A DNA stretch of 64,000 nucleotides, from contig SDOX01000020.1 of assembly GCA_004565275.1 (NCBI GenBank), positions 189,189 through 253,188 on the forward strand. The letters run 5' to 3'. Shown in pieces: positions 11,469 through 21,472 of this stretch. The DNA comes from Nannochloropsis salina CCMP1776. Lineage: Eukaryota; Sar; Eustigmatophyceae; Eustigmatales; Monodopsidaceae. Under the pieces are notes generated by a model, which was not told the DNA's origin, did no database searches, and saw only the letters and a list, made by a program, of their open reading frames with translations. How positions within the stretch are numbered: the stretch's first letter is position 1; every line of letters begins with the position of its first letter. A program made the position numbers and the translations under genes.

Positions 11469-13028
11469 GCCTCATCTAAGGACATATGAAATAGAGTAGT
11501 ACCGCGCGTGAAGAAGTGCCAGCATTCACGAAAAGGCATACGTCAAGTTCCGTCCCCTTCACCCGGCTCATCTTCTTGACAGGACATTTTTACACGCGGG
11601 AAAAAAGGCCATGACAAACGTTCCACTCCGCTACACGACCAGTACCTACTGACGGAAAGTAATAACTGTGCTTTTCCTGGTGGTCTTCCTCACATGTCGC
11701 GATTGAAAGGAGAGAGTTGTGAGATTGCCCTGCCAATAAGACTGGCCGGGCGGCATATAAGTGAATATTGTCCCGAGATACCAGCAGGGGCAAAGCCTGA
11801 GGGCTAGACCGAAAAAACGGCATGGCTTTCAGCAAAGACAGATCCACCAAATCTCATGCACAGCACATATCATCAACAGTCTAATTTAAATGAAGTGATA
11901 TCTGCAGCAGACTTGCAACGCACAGTTTTACTCAAAAGGTGTTGTCCCAGACTTGAGCCCGACAGATCGGCGTAAGTTTCCCTTCGCTCCTCGCTCCTTT
12001 ACGGCCCGAGCGCCGTAAACATGACCAGCTTTTCCGCAGGCAAGAAACACCTAGATCTTCTTGATCTCCTGCTCAAGCATTATCGTCACCTCACCTGATT
12101 TAAATGTGCCAAACCTAACTTGAAAAAGACATGCTCCGGGCGCGGGATTGAGCGCTAGCCTGAGCCCCCCCCATCCGGATCGATCTTCTCGTCATTGGTC
12201 AAACCAGCCTGCGGCGGTGCGTAATTTGCGTTAAAAATGGATTTGAGAGCCTACAAGGATAAGAAAACAAAAGAACAATCGCGTATAACGAAGAAGGCTT
12301 GAAGTTTCGTACCCTACGTTGCTTTATTTTCCCCCTCGAAAAGTCAGTGCTCGATACGACGACAGCGCTTTCCGTTATTAGCAGCATCCTGTCGCCGTTT
12401 TTTCCAGCCCCAACACACCGGTGAGGGTAGAATTACTTAATTGCTCCGAATTTATAACTTCAGAAGTGTTCAAAAAGCACTGAAAGCACGCGATCTTGCT
12501 GTTTTCTTCATGTCTTTTCCACGTCAACATAAAAACAGACTTCTTAAAGCCATATCAAATGCTCTCGGGTTGCTTTTCATCCCAAACAAGGGCACTTGTG
12601 CGCACAGAAAGCGAAAGTAGATGGCAGCTTGTCTGTTACAGAGAGGCCGGTGGAGAGCCAACCTCAATCGCATTGGTAGTAGGAAGTTGAATTCCTTCAG
12701 CCGCGCCAACGCTGTCGTATTTTTGTGCCTGTAACGCGCGGCAGAAAGGAAGGATGAGATTGGAAGAATGGGGGAAGAGCAATGAGTGAGCTCACAAGAC
12801 GTGGATAAATTGTATGGTACAGCTTTTCTTGAAAATTATATTACCCTTGCCAGTGTAATTACCTTGCCGCGCTTACGAAGAATCAGGTAGAAGACCCATA
12901 TGCTGTTTGAAATGCACATGTGAGCAGTGTTGGGAAGATCTCTTTTTCGTCGTGCAAAAAGCAAGACATATTAAAGGGCGCAAGTGGAGAAGGGATTTCA
13001 AGATCCAATCAAATCGTGGCTCAAGAAA
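11469..13028. other. Gene-poor spacer
   Basis: About 1.56 kb, AT-rich, between the start of the UBR-type gene and the 3' end of the cytochrome b561 gene. Open frames of 60-90 codons occur on both strands but lack family motifs, convincing splice structure or GC-rich coding composition. No RNA gene or repeat identified. Confidence 0.45.
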
Positions 13029-13987
13029 TTATTGTGATTTTTTCGAAAAAATGTAGAGAACAAGGAAAGTCAAAATGTAAGATTTTCGTACATACCCGAA
13101 CTTCAAGATGACCCAGAAGCAAAAAATGATGACAACGTTGTCAAAATCTTCTCCTCCAGCATCGGTTCCTTCGTTTGAACCGTAATTGGCGAGCTCGTAC
13201 CCGGTAAAGGTCACGAAGAACGCCCACAGGTTGATAGCACGCTCGAACCACCGGTGTACCCACTTTGTTTTGTCCTGCAGCCGAAAAGGGAATAAATTTT
13301 CATGTCGGTTAATAAAAAGTGGATGAATGGGACGAAAGACATTCGAAGATTCCTCGTGGTCTTGAGACTTACATCCGGATACGCCACTCGAAAGAGGATG
13401 TGCACGAACAGGGCAACTATCATCGAGAATCCGTAAATGACGTGCCTCTCCTTGGAGCCCATCGCCTCTTTGAACTCGTCGGCGCTCAAAATTATGATCA
13501 TTCCAACAAGGCCTAGGATGAAGGCCAGCGTGTTCAGACCTCTGTGGGCGCTCCAAAGTCTGGATCCATGCTCGATGACTTTAAAGTAGTTGGTCCGCAA
13601 ATTTGTCTGACAGAGAGTGTTAAAAACAAAAAAATCACAATGAAAATAGGAGGGATAAGAGCACGAGCACGTAGACCGACAGGTGGCAGAAGGAGGAAAT
13701 GCCTGATACTAGGAGACCGCGGGATAGAAGGAGCCCATGGTCGCCTTGGCTCGAAGCCTGTGCTGAACAAAGCCTATCTTCACTTTATCCTTCCTTCGCA
13801 ACCTCGTCAGGTCTAAATGTTTATTTCGCCACTTTCCCCCCATACCCGCTTCGCTTTCTGCCGCACCACGGAACTCTCGACCCACCTTGTTGGATGCCCA
13901 CCATGCTATCGCCTCAGCTAGTTGTGTCATGAAGAGGAACGCGATGATCATAATGATACCGTGTGCACCAACAGCAGCTTCTCCCAT
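13029..13987 (-). CDS. Cytochrome b561-type membrane protein
   Basis: Three exons, 13987-13886, 13606-13373 and 13274-13029, all joined in phase 0, give 193 residues. Hydrophobic helices lie near residues 10-30, 57-75, 88-106, 123-140 and 158-175. Four histidines sit where the b561 core has its bis-heme ligands: H9 (AHGIIM), H55 (WSAHRG), H89 (RHVIYG) and H119 (WVHRWF). The family moves electrons across membranes, usually from ascorbate. Only five helices are visible, whereas the family usually has six with the first histidine opening helix 2, so an upstream exon carrying helix 1 may be missing from this model. The 3' end is also uncertain: TTCGG|GTATGT at 13096/13095 is a possible donor for one more short exon. 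Family call fairly good, ends tentative. Confidence 0.65.
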
Positions 13988-14703
13988 CCTCACAAGATTT
14001 CTTTGTATTCGTGGTCTGTGCGAGCTATGGCATGCGTGTTCTGTTAGTGTGATCAAGAAATCCTATAAAAGCACCTACAATTGACTCATGGTTGCATTCG
14101 AACTAAAGACTTATTTTTTTATGTAACTTGCACATTTGCACAATGACAAGAAACAATTCAAATCACTCGGGAATGCAGAATACTTTTTGGGATTGTTTTG
14201 ATTTTGAATGACGACGATGGTGTGCTTCGCATGCCTATGCTGAGGTCATGCACGTTAAAGACTCTGAAACAAGTCGGATATTTTCCGTATCAGTATGTTT
14301 ATCAAAAATTCATTCATAATGCTTACTAAGACTCATGCCCAAATTGTTTGAGCCTCAAAGAGTCACCTGTGTGGCTACAGAACGCATGTCTCGGTGTCGA
14401 AATGAAGGCCACGACCAGCAAACATTGAGGTCTTATGTTGGTGTCCCAGAGTTTTGCGCAATGATGATGCTCGTAGGCAAGAGAAGTGACAGGCTATATT
14501 CAAAATGACTTCTCACTAGTCCAATTTCGGCAAGGCCATGTTTGCACCCGACCGTCGGGGTGGTCGCACTTGATGCACTGCGATGGTTCGCATAATTTGA
14601 AATTTTCGGCGAGCAGCTACGTTTCCTCAACGGTTCGCAACGGTCTCGAGGCTACGTTCCACTCACCTGATATCTAATTACTTTGTATAGTCTTATAATA
14701 GAT
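13988..14703. other. Shared upstream region of divergent genes
   Basis: About 0.7 kb between the b561-like gene (left) and the DHHC-type acyltransferase gene (right), which point away from each other. AT-rich. It may hide a first exon of the b561 gene. No other feature seen. Confidence 0.45.
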
Positions 14704-15768
14704 ATGGCCCGACGTCGGCATGGACTCGAGCACCCGCTTGGTACATTACAAATGCTGGCATGGGGAGCCTTTCTGTTCACAGCAGCAAGCTTCTTATTGA
14801 TCATGCCTTCCCGCTTCAATCCGTATTCGTTCGCGTTACCTTCTATCCTAGGATTTTGTTTGCTCTTGACCCTGATTGCAGGTATCTATACAACAATTAT
14901 TGACCCATGCGATGAGGCTCTTTTACGTATGGCGCCATGTGATAAAGAAAGTCATGACGTACTCGATCGAAGTGTTGATCAACAGCAACAAGAGCAGCAG
15001 CAAGAGAGCGTGTACTGCTACATTTGCCAAGCAAGCGTTGGCAGAGGAACGGCGCATTGTAGACAGTGCAACAAGTGTATAGCAGGCTTTGATCAACATT
15101 GTGCATGGCTTAATACGTGTATCGGGCAGCGAAACTATCTTCCTTTTATCTGCACGCTGTGGTGTGCCTTCTCGGTGACAATCCTTCAGGCCAGCATGAG
15201 CTTTGTGATTCTTGTACAATGGATGGCTTACGGATCAGATGCCCGTATATTTTTCTATATCATGCTTCCCGTGAAAGTCTCCATTTTTATAACTGTGGTT
15301 GTAGGAACCTCATCTTCTATCATGAGCTTCTTGCTTGGGCAGTTGCTCCTATTCCACCTGTTCTTATCCTTTCACGACATGACGAGCTATCAGTACGTTA
15401 TCCTTCAGAGCCAACGGGAGCGGAGCCACGAAGAGAGAGAAGCAGCAAATCGCGAACTCGTGAAAATGATGAAAAGAAAGCATTCTACGGACGCGGTCGC
15501 GAGTGTATCCTCGTCACTACCACCATCAGAGTCTTCATCACCTACAGAGCCTCCATGTACAGCATCGTCTCTGTCCTCGCGTTGGCGATTCCCTAAAGAA
15601 ATTGTCCTGTCACGGCTACCACCGGCATTACCCTCGCCACGAGGCCTCAGCTTCTTGTCCAAGAGGGACGTGGCCCCGTCCAGTCTGCCGGGAGACGTGT
15701 TTTTGGCTGCGGACGAGGAAGATGACGAGGGGATGAGAGACGATGACGCGGTCGTCATCCACTTTTGA
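14704..15768 (+). CDS. DHHC-family protein S-acyltransferase with a DQHC active-site motif
   Basis: Single exon, 354 residues from the first in-frame ATG. Two N-terminal transmembrane helices (about 15-35 and 43-65), then IIDPCDEALLR, then the cysteine-rich domain at about 105-150 (CYICQASVGRGTAHCRQCNKCIAGF), and two more membrane segments (about 150-175 and 190-225). The catalytic tetrapeptide is DQHC (130-133) instead of DHHC; Cys133, which takes the acyl group, is kept. The spacing C..C, HCR.C..C and the context WLN.C.G.RNY.PF resemble the ZDHHC1/11 branch. The family palmitoylates membrane proteins, usually at Golgi or ER. DQHC also occurs in human ZDHHC13, so loss of activity should not be assumed. 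The 3' end lies 113 bases from that of the convergent NAA40 gene. Confidence 0.88.
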   Translation: MARRRHGLEHPLGTLQMLAWGAFLFTAASFLLIMPSRFNPYSFALPSILGFCLLLTLIAGIYTTIIDPCDEALLRMAPCDKESHDVLDRSVDQQQQEQQQESVYCYICQASVGRGTAHCRQCNKCIAGFDQHCAWLNTCIGQRNYLPFICTLWCAFSVTILQASMSFVILVQWMAYGSDARIFFYIMLPVKVSIFITVVVGTSSSIMSFLLGQLLLFHLFLSFHDMTSYQYVILQSQRERSHEEREAANRELVKMMKRKHSTDAVASVSSSLPPSESSSPTEPPCTASSLSSRWRFPKEIVLSRLPPALPSPRGLSFLSKRDVAPSSLPGDVFLAADEEDDEGMRDDDAVVIHF

Positions 15769-15881
15769 AAATTAAATCGAAATATGACTAAACGCAATGT
15801 AAAAAGCCCATTGGAGCGCGCAGGAACTTGCCATAAAATTACTTATTCTATCAGTCGTCGAGTCCTGAGACAGGAGGCCGC

Positions 15882-16703
15882 TCAAGAAGCAGCAAATTTC
15901 TTCTTTTCCTCAGCCACATCTTTAGAAAGGATCTCATAACACTCACCCAGAATTTTGTGTTGACTCGGTGACGTCCCATCAACATCGTATCCCAATTTAT
16001 TGAGATAAAAGGCGAGGGCTGCAACGTTGCTTTTGAAAACCGTAAGCTTTATTTTTCTCATTTTCAATTTTACCGCCATGCTTTCTACAACGCTCATCAT
16101 GCGAGCACCTAATCCTCGCCGTTGCACGCTTGGAGCCAGCTGAATCTCGTATACGTACAAAACTGCTGTCGGAATCTCTTCGTCTTCATCCAGAACATAG
16201 CGGATGTGCACGAAACCCACCGGCGTGCCCTCACCCTGCGCCTCGCCGTCTCCTGGAGAAGTCTGGACGGCAATGAGGTACCGAGACTCTTGCGAGAAAA
16301 TCTCGCTTCTTTTTTCCGCCTCTCGGTAGCCCCAATTGCTCTCATACTGCTCTTTCATGTTAGATTTAAAAAGAGAGAATAAGGGCTCCTTCCATGAGGG
16401 AGGTAAAGTTGACCGCGTGTGGTAGACGAGCTGCATGGCAGGTCCATGCTGATCGCATCCCTGGCGGTGGTGCAGATTTGGCGCTTTTTGGTCGCTGCTG
16501 GACGCGGGCTGATGAACCGTGTTTGTAGGACCATTTGAGGTGTCGTTTTCCAAAGGTACCTCGCTCAAGGTGTCGAATACTCCAAGGTTTTCCATGCCTG
16601 ATGGGAGAAGTGCCACTGCCTTCGCGGTCAATTCCGCCTGTGCAGCCATAGCCAGCTTTCCCGCCTTGCGCTCTTTGGCACGAGCTTTCTTGCCCGCACC
16701 CAT
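15882..16703 (-). CDS. NAA40: N-alpha-acetyltransferase 40 (NatD), histone H4/H2A N-terminal acetyltransferase
   Basis: Single exon, 273 residues. The basic start (MGAGKKARAKERKAGKL) resembles the N terminus of human NAA40. The GNAT domain shows the NatD signature NMKEQYESNWGYREAEKRSEIF, then YLIAV, an acidic loop, YVYEIQLAPSVQRRGLGARM (acetyl-CoA pyrophosphate-binding R/Q-x-x-G-x-G/A), KLTVFKSNVAALAFY and the C-terminal YEILSK. NAA40 acetylates the N-terminal serine of histones H4 and H2A. There is an unusual poorly conserved insertion at about residues 50-85. The gene converges on the DHHC-type gene. Identification is secure from the collinear motifs. Confidence 0.9.
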   Translation of the reverse strand: MGAGKKARAKERKAGKLAMAAQAELTAKAVALLPSGMENLGVFDTLSEVPLENDTSNGPTNTVHQPASSSDQKAPNLHHRQGCDQHGPAMQLVYHTRSTLPPSWKEPLFSLFKSNMKEQYESNWGYREAEKRSEIFSQESRYLIAVQTSPGDGEAQGEGTPVGFVHIRYVLDEDEEIPTAVLYVYEIQLAPSVQRRGLGARMMSVVESMAVKLKMRKIKLTVFKSNVAALAFYLNKLGYDVDGTSPSQHKILGECYEILSKDVAEEKKKFAAS

Positions 16704-17796
16704 GCTGCCGTGAGTTGATTAGGTGTAGATCCGATGAGTCGAGCCGGAGTATTTTGAAAACTTGCTGCGGCGGGAAAGGAGCAAGGAGGAAGTTGCCGGC
16801 ATCGCTCAAACGTCGCGTGTAACGCCACGGCGAGAAGCTCCCTGGGAGACGGTGGTGTTAAATCGTATTCCGATTGTTCTATGCTTGAGTGCAGGATGTG
16901 TAACAGAGTAAACTTCATTTCGCAGTACAGGCATGGGTGGGCACCTCTTGGTGTGCTTTAAGACATAGGGCTCTAGAAACAGCAGAGTAAACGAGGGCTC
17001 GAGAAACAAGCAGGAAAAGAATAACTTTACGAAGCCCGAACTGCGTAGTACGCTTTTAGCGTTTCTGCAATGACAAAAATCAACTTGGGTCCCCTTTTGA
17101 TAATCAGTATTGTGTAGCATCATGAAGCGTGCAGCTTGGGCCTCCCTGCTTTTCAAGGTTCCTGAAGCGCGAGGGAAGTTGTCAAGTGTTCCAGGATGTT
17201 GACAGCATAGTAGCGATGGACGACGTGACAGCAATGAAAGTTCGGAAAATATGTTTTAATATCTCACCGGCTCCTTTGCACTCTTTCCCGGGCAAACATG
17301 CACTGATCACGCGCCCATTGAAAACGGTGTCGCCCTCAGCTGTCTCAGTGTGATCAGTCCCGTCGCCTCTTTCGTGATAAGACCATCTCGTCGACATTTT
17401 AATCGATTTGTTTCCGCGATTCACAGAAAAGTTGTGTAAAGGAAGAGTACGTTTGCCATTAAATGTGCCTTGTCCACAAGATTCTGGCGTTGTCGACAAA
17501 TGTTTGATAGCTGGCCTCACCCGGAGGCGGGCCGTTCCGCTGCAAATAGTTTCTGACTAGTTGTGCGCAACATCTGGCATATGAAGCTGGTAAAGAAAAA
17601 GCAACATGCCTTTCTGATGGAATAACCGCTAAGCTTGCGGTACATATTATCGAAGTGAGAATGGACCTCATATAAATGTGACCAGCTGGGCAGTATTCGC
17701 CAGAATCTGCTTTTTTACTTGTGGGCGCAAGAGGCGATCTTCTTTCTGCCCCGCTTACAATATATCTATCGGTAGCTCATTTTTATAAACAAAAAA
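16704..17796. other. Intergenic region, possible unresolved small gene on the minus strand
   Basis: About 1.1 kb between the divergent NAA40 and dynein light chain genes. On the minus strand an ATG at 17671 opens a 70-codon frame (MRSILTSIICTASLAVIPSE...) with a donor-like site inside it, and a second frame starts at 17520. I could not join them into a convincing product and recognise no family, so nothing is called here. Confidence 0.3.
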
Positions 17797-18354
17797 ATGC
17801 AATTCACGGCAGAAATGGCAGTAGGGGTAACAACACCTGTCGCTTTGACACCTGAGGAAGATGTGACGAGCATCACCAATGAGGTAAAAATCGAAAATGG
17901 GCACCATTAGCTACAGTCGCCATTTGCATGTCTGACTACGTTTTTTCTTTTACAGGTAATCGAAGGAATTATAGGCGCCTACTCGTCTTACGACACATCT
18001 GATGCGGGGGACTGGTCTGATCGGATAGGCGCAAATACGGTTGAAGCTCTGACAGCCCACTTCGGGAGGGGAAAAGAAAGACGTTACCGCTTTACAGGTT
18101 CGTTGAATGGGACGAGATCGTGGCTTGGTTGTGAATCTGAAGAGGACGCACAGTGATGCCACCGACTAATCGAAAACTTGGATACATTCGCGTTTCTGAA
18201 ACATGCAGTGACTGTGACTCTCGTGCAGCACGGTGAAGGCATCAGTGCCTGTAGTGCTGCGGCATGGAATCCAGAAACAGATTTTGTCGTCAGAGTTTCC
18301 TGGCAAAATCAGGCCATAACCTGCTTGGTGGTGGTTTTCGCCCTGGCCTGGTGA
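17797..18354 (+). CDS. Tctex1/DYNLT-family dynein light chain
   Basis: Three short exons, 17797-17883, 17956-18097 and 18209-18354, give 124 residues. The product follows the Tctex1 fold end to end: ITNEVIEGIIGAYSSYD (helix before the family's Y), W..RI...TVEALTAHF, the first strands RYRFTVTVTLVQHGEGISAC, AAAWNPETDFVVRVSW, and the last strand NQAITCLVVVFALAW at the very C terminus, as in DYNLT1. These proteins dimerise and bind dynein intermediate chains in cytoplasmic or axonemal motors. The splice sites were fixed by frame and by matching the family strand order; an alternative start at 17815 would remove six residues. Whether it serves cytoplasmic or ciliary dynein cannot be told from sequence alone. 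Confidence 0.85.
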
Positions 18355-19253
18355 AGAATATACACATAGATTTATGCAGTCCAAGGTACACAATGCTGTG
18401 TTACTTTCCATGCGGGGGGTCTTCTCCTGAATGCATTTCAAACAATATGCACACTTCTTGCACAAAAACATTTTTAATTAACGGCTTTTTAAAGCGACGA
18501 GACTATGTCAGGACTTGGAGGGAGAAACCTCGTCTGATGATCAGACAGACATCTAAAAATCTCTGGAGTTCCAAGTATGTACTAGTCAAGGGTAGGGCGA
18601 TCAAAAATTGATGAGTACGCTGGATAGGACATCATCCTCTATAGGAAATGAGAAACGCTGGGGGGGAAAAAACCTCCGCTCTTTCCTCCATCGGCCGGAA
18701 TGGAACGTATCCACGTTGTAGACCCAGAGAGAATCCCAACCTGGCACGTCATAAGATCACGATTTTCTATCACGACAACCCCTCGACATTCTTAAATCGT
18801 TACTTGCCAGCTTTTGCCTGGACCGTGGGGGTATTCTTCCGTATGGGCCGTGCGTCATCATCGCCGCGGGCGAGGCCCTCCGCCGCTTTTTCCCCGTCAA
18901 CGCAGCGCGGCTCCAGTTCCTCTGATGAGACTCTAATCTGCGAGCCATATGCGTCCGCAACAACACAAAATTTTCCAACACCAGTGCAGGTGCATTTTCG
19001 GAAAGTCGATGCAAATGCGCTAAAACCCCAAGTGTGCCGCTCCTAGCTGGCTGGCTAGAGTCGTCGCCCACGGCAACGTGCCATATCCTTTCGCCAAGCA
19101 TAGAAAAGAGGGCCCCAGGCACACGGCTACTGCAGCATAAGCACTAGGTTACGATTGTAAAACTAAATATAAGCGGCTGAGACTAGTAAAAGGTTTCGCT
19201 CGTGGATTTCTTGGACGCAATAGAGGGACAAGTGGAAAATCGAAGAGGACCGT
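18355..19253. other. Intergenic region with unassigned frames
   Basis: About 0.9 kb between two plus-strand genes. A GC-richer patch (about 18830-19050) is open on both strands (132 and 121 codons) but neither product has a known motif and the plus-strand frame has no good start context. It should contain the upstream region of the AMBRA1-like gene. Nothing is called. Confidence 0.35.
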
Positions 19254-21212
19254 ATGAAACATCGAGTAAAAGACTGCCACACAAACGTGCTGCAGTTGCT
19301 GGAGAATCGTCGTCGGCATGGAGAGACAGGGGCTACACAGGTGAGATGAAGATTGAGGCTGGAATCAGTCGCCGTGCTACTCGCCCGATAGCTTTGTATC
19401 CTTATGTACATCTCTCGCCTTCGCTTATACTGCGTAAGCACCTTACCCTGCACCTTTTCCACCCCTTGCTTCCCATCCACCCTACAGCGAGCCCTTGAAA
19501 GCTGGGCCGAGAGATGTAGTCTTGTCCATGCACAAGCGCACTATATTTCCTTACCCCGATCGACGAAGTCCACCATTGCTACTTGTTTCTCTCCGGACGG
19601 CAACATGCTCGCCTCCACTCACGGGGATCACAGCGTCAAACTCGTCTGCTACCATACCCGCCGCGTCCTTCGCGTCCTTGTCGGACACCCACGTACCCCC
19701 TGGACCGTTAAGTTTCACCCCCGGAGCCCACGCCTACTAGCGTCTGGCTGCATCGGGGGCCAGGTCAGGATATGGGACGCGGAGTCGGGCCACTGCCTAC
19801 ACCGAGCCGCCCTCGACCTTCCCATCATCTCCCTCTCCTTCCACCCAGACACGGCCGGCACACAGATCCTCGCGATCGCCACCTTCCACAGCATCTGGCT
19901 TTGGCCCTATCAAACCTGCGCACGACCCTACAACGAGTGGCAAACCGAGCGCCTCCTCCGGTGCGTCTGCTTCCCCCCACCCCAGGGCCGGCACATCCTG
20001 GTCGGCCTTAGCAACGACACCAGGACCGCACCAACAATGATGCAGCGACGTTCGGTGGACAACGAGAGCGGAGGGGAGCGGGATCGCGGAGCAGGCCCCA
20101 CCCACGCGGGCTCTCCCAAGACCTTCCACCTCTTTTGCTGGGACTTCGACGCGGAGAAAGCCATGGTGCCGCGTGCCCGCCGAACCCCCATGGCCCCCAT
20201 GCGAGGACGGTCGAGCAGAGGAGGAGAGGAGGTGGGTGAGGGCAGCGCCCCCCCCGTTGTCATGCGGCACTTGTACTCCTCGCCGTTGGGGCGACCACGC
20301 CCCCTTCTGGAGAAGGCTGTCCTGTACAACGACGGGGGCATGGACGTTTCTGCCTGCGGGCGATTCTTGGTCACTTGTGCCCAATTTCAGCGCCACGATC
20401 TGATTATGGGATCGGACAGCAGTGAGGCGTGGGGAGGGAGGGAAAGGGCTCAGGAACGCGGGGGCGCGGACGGCGATGCGTGGCGAGGCCGCTTCGAGAG
20501 GGACGACAGGCGCGGCGACGGCGATGGGCTCGCGTTGGGCCCAGGGGACGTTTTCTCCCTCCCGCACCTGGTAAAGCTTTCCTTGCTTCCGTTCCTGCGG
20601 GATGAGGGGGATGAGGAGAATGGGGACGTCGAAAGGGAGAGGAGCACGCGCTTGCACAGGGGGCGGCGGGAGCAGGAGGCGGAGGCCGGGGGACTGGTCG
20701 CCGGAGTAAATGAAGACACCAGTGAGGCTGTCCCCAGTTGGTACGAAGCTCGCATTGCAGCGGTGGAGGAGACGGACCGGAAATGGGACAGAAAGGAGGC
20801 GCGGGAGCGCGAGGCGGAAGCTGTGTCGACGATAGGATACCGTTATCAAGGACAGAGGCAGGGGTACCTGGCCCCCATCCTCGCAGCCCGACCCTTGCGG
20901 GGCGTCTCATTGGGCGAGGTCACTTCCGTCAAATTCTCGCCCTCTGGGTCCCTGGTCGTGCTCGGGTACGGGGGCGCGCGGGCGGTGTTGGGGTCGCGGG
21001 GGACCGGGGGGGGTCACACTATGGTCGAGGTGTACGAGACGGAGCGGATGGGCAGGGTGCGCTCCGTGAGGGGTGGCGAGGACGAGGACGTGAATATCGC
21101 ACGCTTTCACCCCATCCCCGCCCATGGCTTTGTGTACGGCACCAAGCAAGGAGGGCTCTGCGTCTTCGCGACGCCGAGAGGATCGGGCCCGCCGCACACG
21201 GACGAGGGGTGA
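19254..21212 (+). CDS. AMBRA1-like WD40 protein
   Basis: Two exons, 19254-19340 and 19488-21212 (147-base intron, ACACAG|GTGAGA ... CTACAG), give 603 residues beginning MKHRVKDCHTNVLQLLENRR. The N-terminal WD40 half-propeller carries the AMBRA1 signature: STKSTIATCFSPDGNMLAST, VLVGHPRTPWTVKFHPR, LASGCIGGQVRIWDAESG and a third repeat ending IWLWPY. A charged, low-complexity middle (about residues 180-480) separates it from a C-terminal WD40 part (GEVTSVKFSPSGSLVVLGYG ... NIARFHPIPAHGFVYGTKQGGL). This split propeller is typical of AMBRA1, a substrate receptor of CUL4-DDB1 that regulates autophagy and cyclin D in animals. The upstream exon was preferred because the in-frame ATG lies after a stop and gives a clean phase-0 join. 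Confidence 0.72.
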
Positions 21213-21259
21213 TTGTGGGAGGGCGTGAGGGACAATTGAGGGAGAAGTAGGCACATCAC

Positions 21260-21333
21260 TGTACGTAATATAGAACCAGAGCAGCGAACTCAGACTCTCT
21301 GTACGTAATGTAGAACCAGAGCAGCGAACTCAG
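21260..21333 (+). repeat. Tandem direct repeat, 40-base period, two copies
   Basis: Two near-identical units (each starting TGTACGTAAT and carrying TAGAACCAGAGCAGCGAACT) lie at about 21260-21292 and 21300-21333, with one substitution (A/G) in the shared part. They sit just after the stop of the AMBRA1-like gene, between two convergent genes. Simple local duplication; no terminal repeats or coding content suggest a mobile element. Confidence 0.85.
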
Positions 21334-21472
21334 CGACTCACCGCAATTACAATTTTCACCTGTTATTGTCGTTTTATTTTTACAAGTGCTCGCCTCTGCT
21401 TTTCTTCGATTCACATGAATTGCACGCATCACGATAACATTGGCAGCAGAATCTCCAACCCCACCGTCATTT

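Noticed and set aside
12120-12220. GC-rich patch resembling a tRNA-like fold
   Set aside because: No T-loop GTTCRANYC consensus or acceptor-stem pairing could be found by eye.
16806-17234. 142-codon minus-strand frame upstream of NAA40
   Set aside because: Composition and content look random; no family motif and no good start context.
19797-20849. 350-codon minus-strand frame opposite the AMBRA1-like gene
   Set aside because: No motif; the plus strand encodes recognisable WD40 repeats.
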